Below, in pieces: positions 13,875 to 14,770 of a DNA stretch of 14,770 bases (position 1 is its first letter; every line of letters starts with the position of its first letter). Both the position numbers and the translations under genes were made by a program. The notes below the pieces were generated by a model. The model made no database searches and was not told the origin of the DNA. It saw only the letters and a program-made list of their open reading frames with translations. Source of the DNA: Cylindrotheca closterium (taxonomy: Eukaryota; Bacillariophyta; Bacillariophyceae; Bacillariales; Bacillariaceae); the NCBI GenBank assembly GCA_933822405.4, contig CAKOGP040001887.1, forward strand, positions 1-14,770. Reading direction: 5' to 3'.

Positions 13875-14770
13875 AACGTATTGAACGATTTATGAAGAAG
13901 AGTGCTGATGCTGAGTATGACTTCTTGGATTTCTGGGAAGCCAATCAAAAGTTCTTTGCTATGAAGCAAGGAACAACCAAAAACTTGATGCATTTCACGG
14001 AACGATTCTTGAGACAGGCTGAAGTCCTGAAAGATCTATATGGCGGTGCCTGGTTCCGAAATTTTGCAGTCAAGACGAAAGCGTATGCTGCTGTTGCTAG
14101 CACGGATACTACTGCTAGAGACAAGTTCAAGGATGATATCTTTGAAGCAGTTTTTGCAACAGGATTCCTGTGCAACTGTGATCGAACAAGAACAGCTCCT
14201 CTGATGCTGGATCTTCAGACGAACTACTGCAGGGAAGTGGATTATTATCCAAAGACGGTAAGCAAAGCACAAGATATGTTGAAGATTCACATGGATGTGA
14301 TTAAAAATCCGGGAATGAACCTTTACCAAGGAAAGGACCAACCTAATAAAGGTAAAGGTAAAGGGAAAGGGAAACCGAAGGATGGAAAGAAGAAGGCAGC
14401 ATGTTATGTGTGTTGCAACAAAGACCATATGTCTCCAAAATGCCCAGACAGACTGCTACCAAAGAACCAATGAAAAAATCAGGATCAATTTGTTGACTAT
14501 GGGAAGATGCTCAATCTTAATCAGATTGGAGCAACTGTCCCAGCTACTGTTCCAGCTATAGTTCCTGGAGCTTCAGCATCCACAAGTGGAGCATCGAGTG
14601 TTGCGGGAAGCGTTAACACACCTTTGCGACTTGCTGGTACTAAAGGTAATCAAATGATCCAAGTTCCTACAGGTAATCAAATGATGCAAGTTCCTTCGGG
14701 AATGCAGCTCATGCAGATTCCAACTCAAGGTGGCGGCACTGTTACTGTCCCTTATTCTATGAATGCTAAC
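13835..14770 (+). pseudogene. Copia-type gag, capsid C-terminal half, zinc knuckle and repeat tail
   Basis: Frame 2 continues gag: IERFMKKSADAEYDFLDFWE, then FTERFLRQAEVLKDLYGG, and RTAPLMLDLQTNYC followed by DYYPKTVSKAQDMLKIHMDV. A Lys/Gly run (GKGKGKGKPKDGKKK) leads into a zinc knuckle CYVCCNKDHMSPKC at about 14404-14445. Its spacing is the classical C-x2-C-x4-H-x4-C, with Asp where Gly is usual before His. A TGA at 14471 follows PKNQ, but the same frame stays open to the right edge (NQDQFVDYGKMLNLNQIGA, then Val/Pro/Ala/Thr-rich text). I therefore read the TGA as a changed codon, possibly TGG. The tail includes three 9-residue repeats of GNQMMQVPS type. Confidence 0.7.
14645..14725 (+). 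repeat. 27-bp in-frame tandem repeat in the gag tail
   Basis: Three adjacent 27-bp units (14645-14671, 14672-14698 and 14699-14725) encode GNQMIQVPT, GNQMMQVPS and GMQLMQIPT. The first two are nearly identical in DNA and the third has diverged mostly at silent or conservative positions. The unit keeps the reading frame, so the repeat arose while the frame was coding, which supports reading through the TGA at 14471. Confidence 0.85.

Larger units (their letters stand above)
12808..14770 (+). mobile_element. Ty1/Copia-type LTR retrotransposon, 5' part
   Basis: From an LTR-like start (TGTTGGGATATGA at 12808) there are about 575 bases without genes, then a gag gene in the plus direction with a classical CCHC knuckle. 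This continues to the right edge, so pol lies outside. The gag pattern (DP-x-x-LL before a long helical domain, PKT-x-S-x-A-x-D-x-L before the knuckle) is the one I associate with diatom Copia elements. One frameshift near 13830 and one internal TGA at 14471 show that the copy is damaged. TG at the start is what LTRs show. The target-site duplication cannot be checked because the far end is outside the window. Confidence 0.6.

Overview
The window looks like repeat-rich nuclear DNA of a eukaryotic microalga, most likely a diatom or related stramenopile. Three things suggest this: gag proteins of the kind seen in diatom Copia and Gypsy elements, an Ndc10/Crypton-like recombinase-type gene of a kind I associate with diatom genomes, and a 74-nt GT-AG intron. 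There are no prokaryotic operons. I could run no search, so all family names rest on motifs and remembered family patterns.

Layout. 1-2346 is the 3' part of a GC-rich, decayed non-LTR (LINE-like) retrotransposon: a post-RT linker, an RNase H domain and a CCHC zinc finger, broken by stops and frameshifts. 2804-3253 is a lysine- and asparagine-rich ORF that may be the N-terminal end of an Ndc10-like gene. 3500 to about 6580 is a decayed Ty3/Gypsy element (gag, zinc knuckle, protease remnant, RT, RNase H) with no integrase and no recognisable 3' LTR. About 6580-8571 is the C-terminal half of an Ndc10/Crypton-like gene (recombinase end, intron, coiled coil, DNA-binding-like region, Cys-rich end), also carrying stops. 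Only a 17-bp minisatellite and UTR-like AT-rich DNA separate it from a convergent, intact gene for a RusA-like Holliday-junction resolvase (8742-9185, minus strand) whose catalytic spacing matches E. coli RusA.

9186-10281 is mostly non-coding. 10282-12021 is an intact 579-residue gene for a secreted-type, single-pass membrane protein with Asn/Gln/Tyr/Gly-rich loops and 14 cysteines; I do not recognise its family. 12183 to about 12805 (minus strand) is the broken 3' end of a Ku70 gene (C-terminal arm plus SAP domain). It is cut off where a Ty1/Copia element begins (LTR-like start at 12808, gag from 13386 to beyond the right edge).

The two intact genes (RusA-like and the membrane protein) stand between eroded mobile elements. 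Many premature stops can be explained by one C-to-T or G-to-A change. The main items for follow-up are the eukaryotic RusA-like gene, the Ndc10/Crypton-like gene next to it, and the truncated Ku70, all of which belong to DNA recombination or repair families. Their closeness here may be chance.
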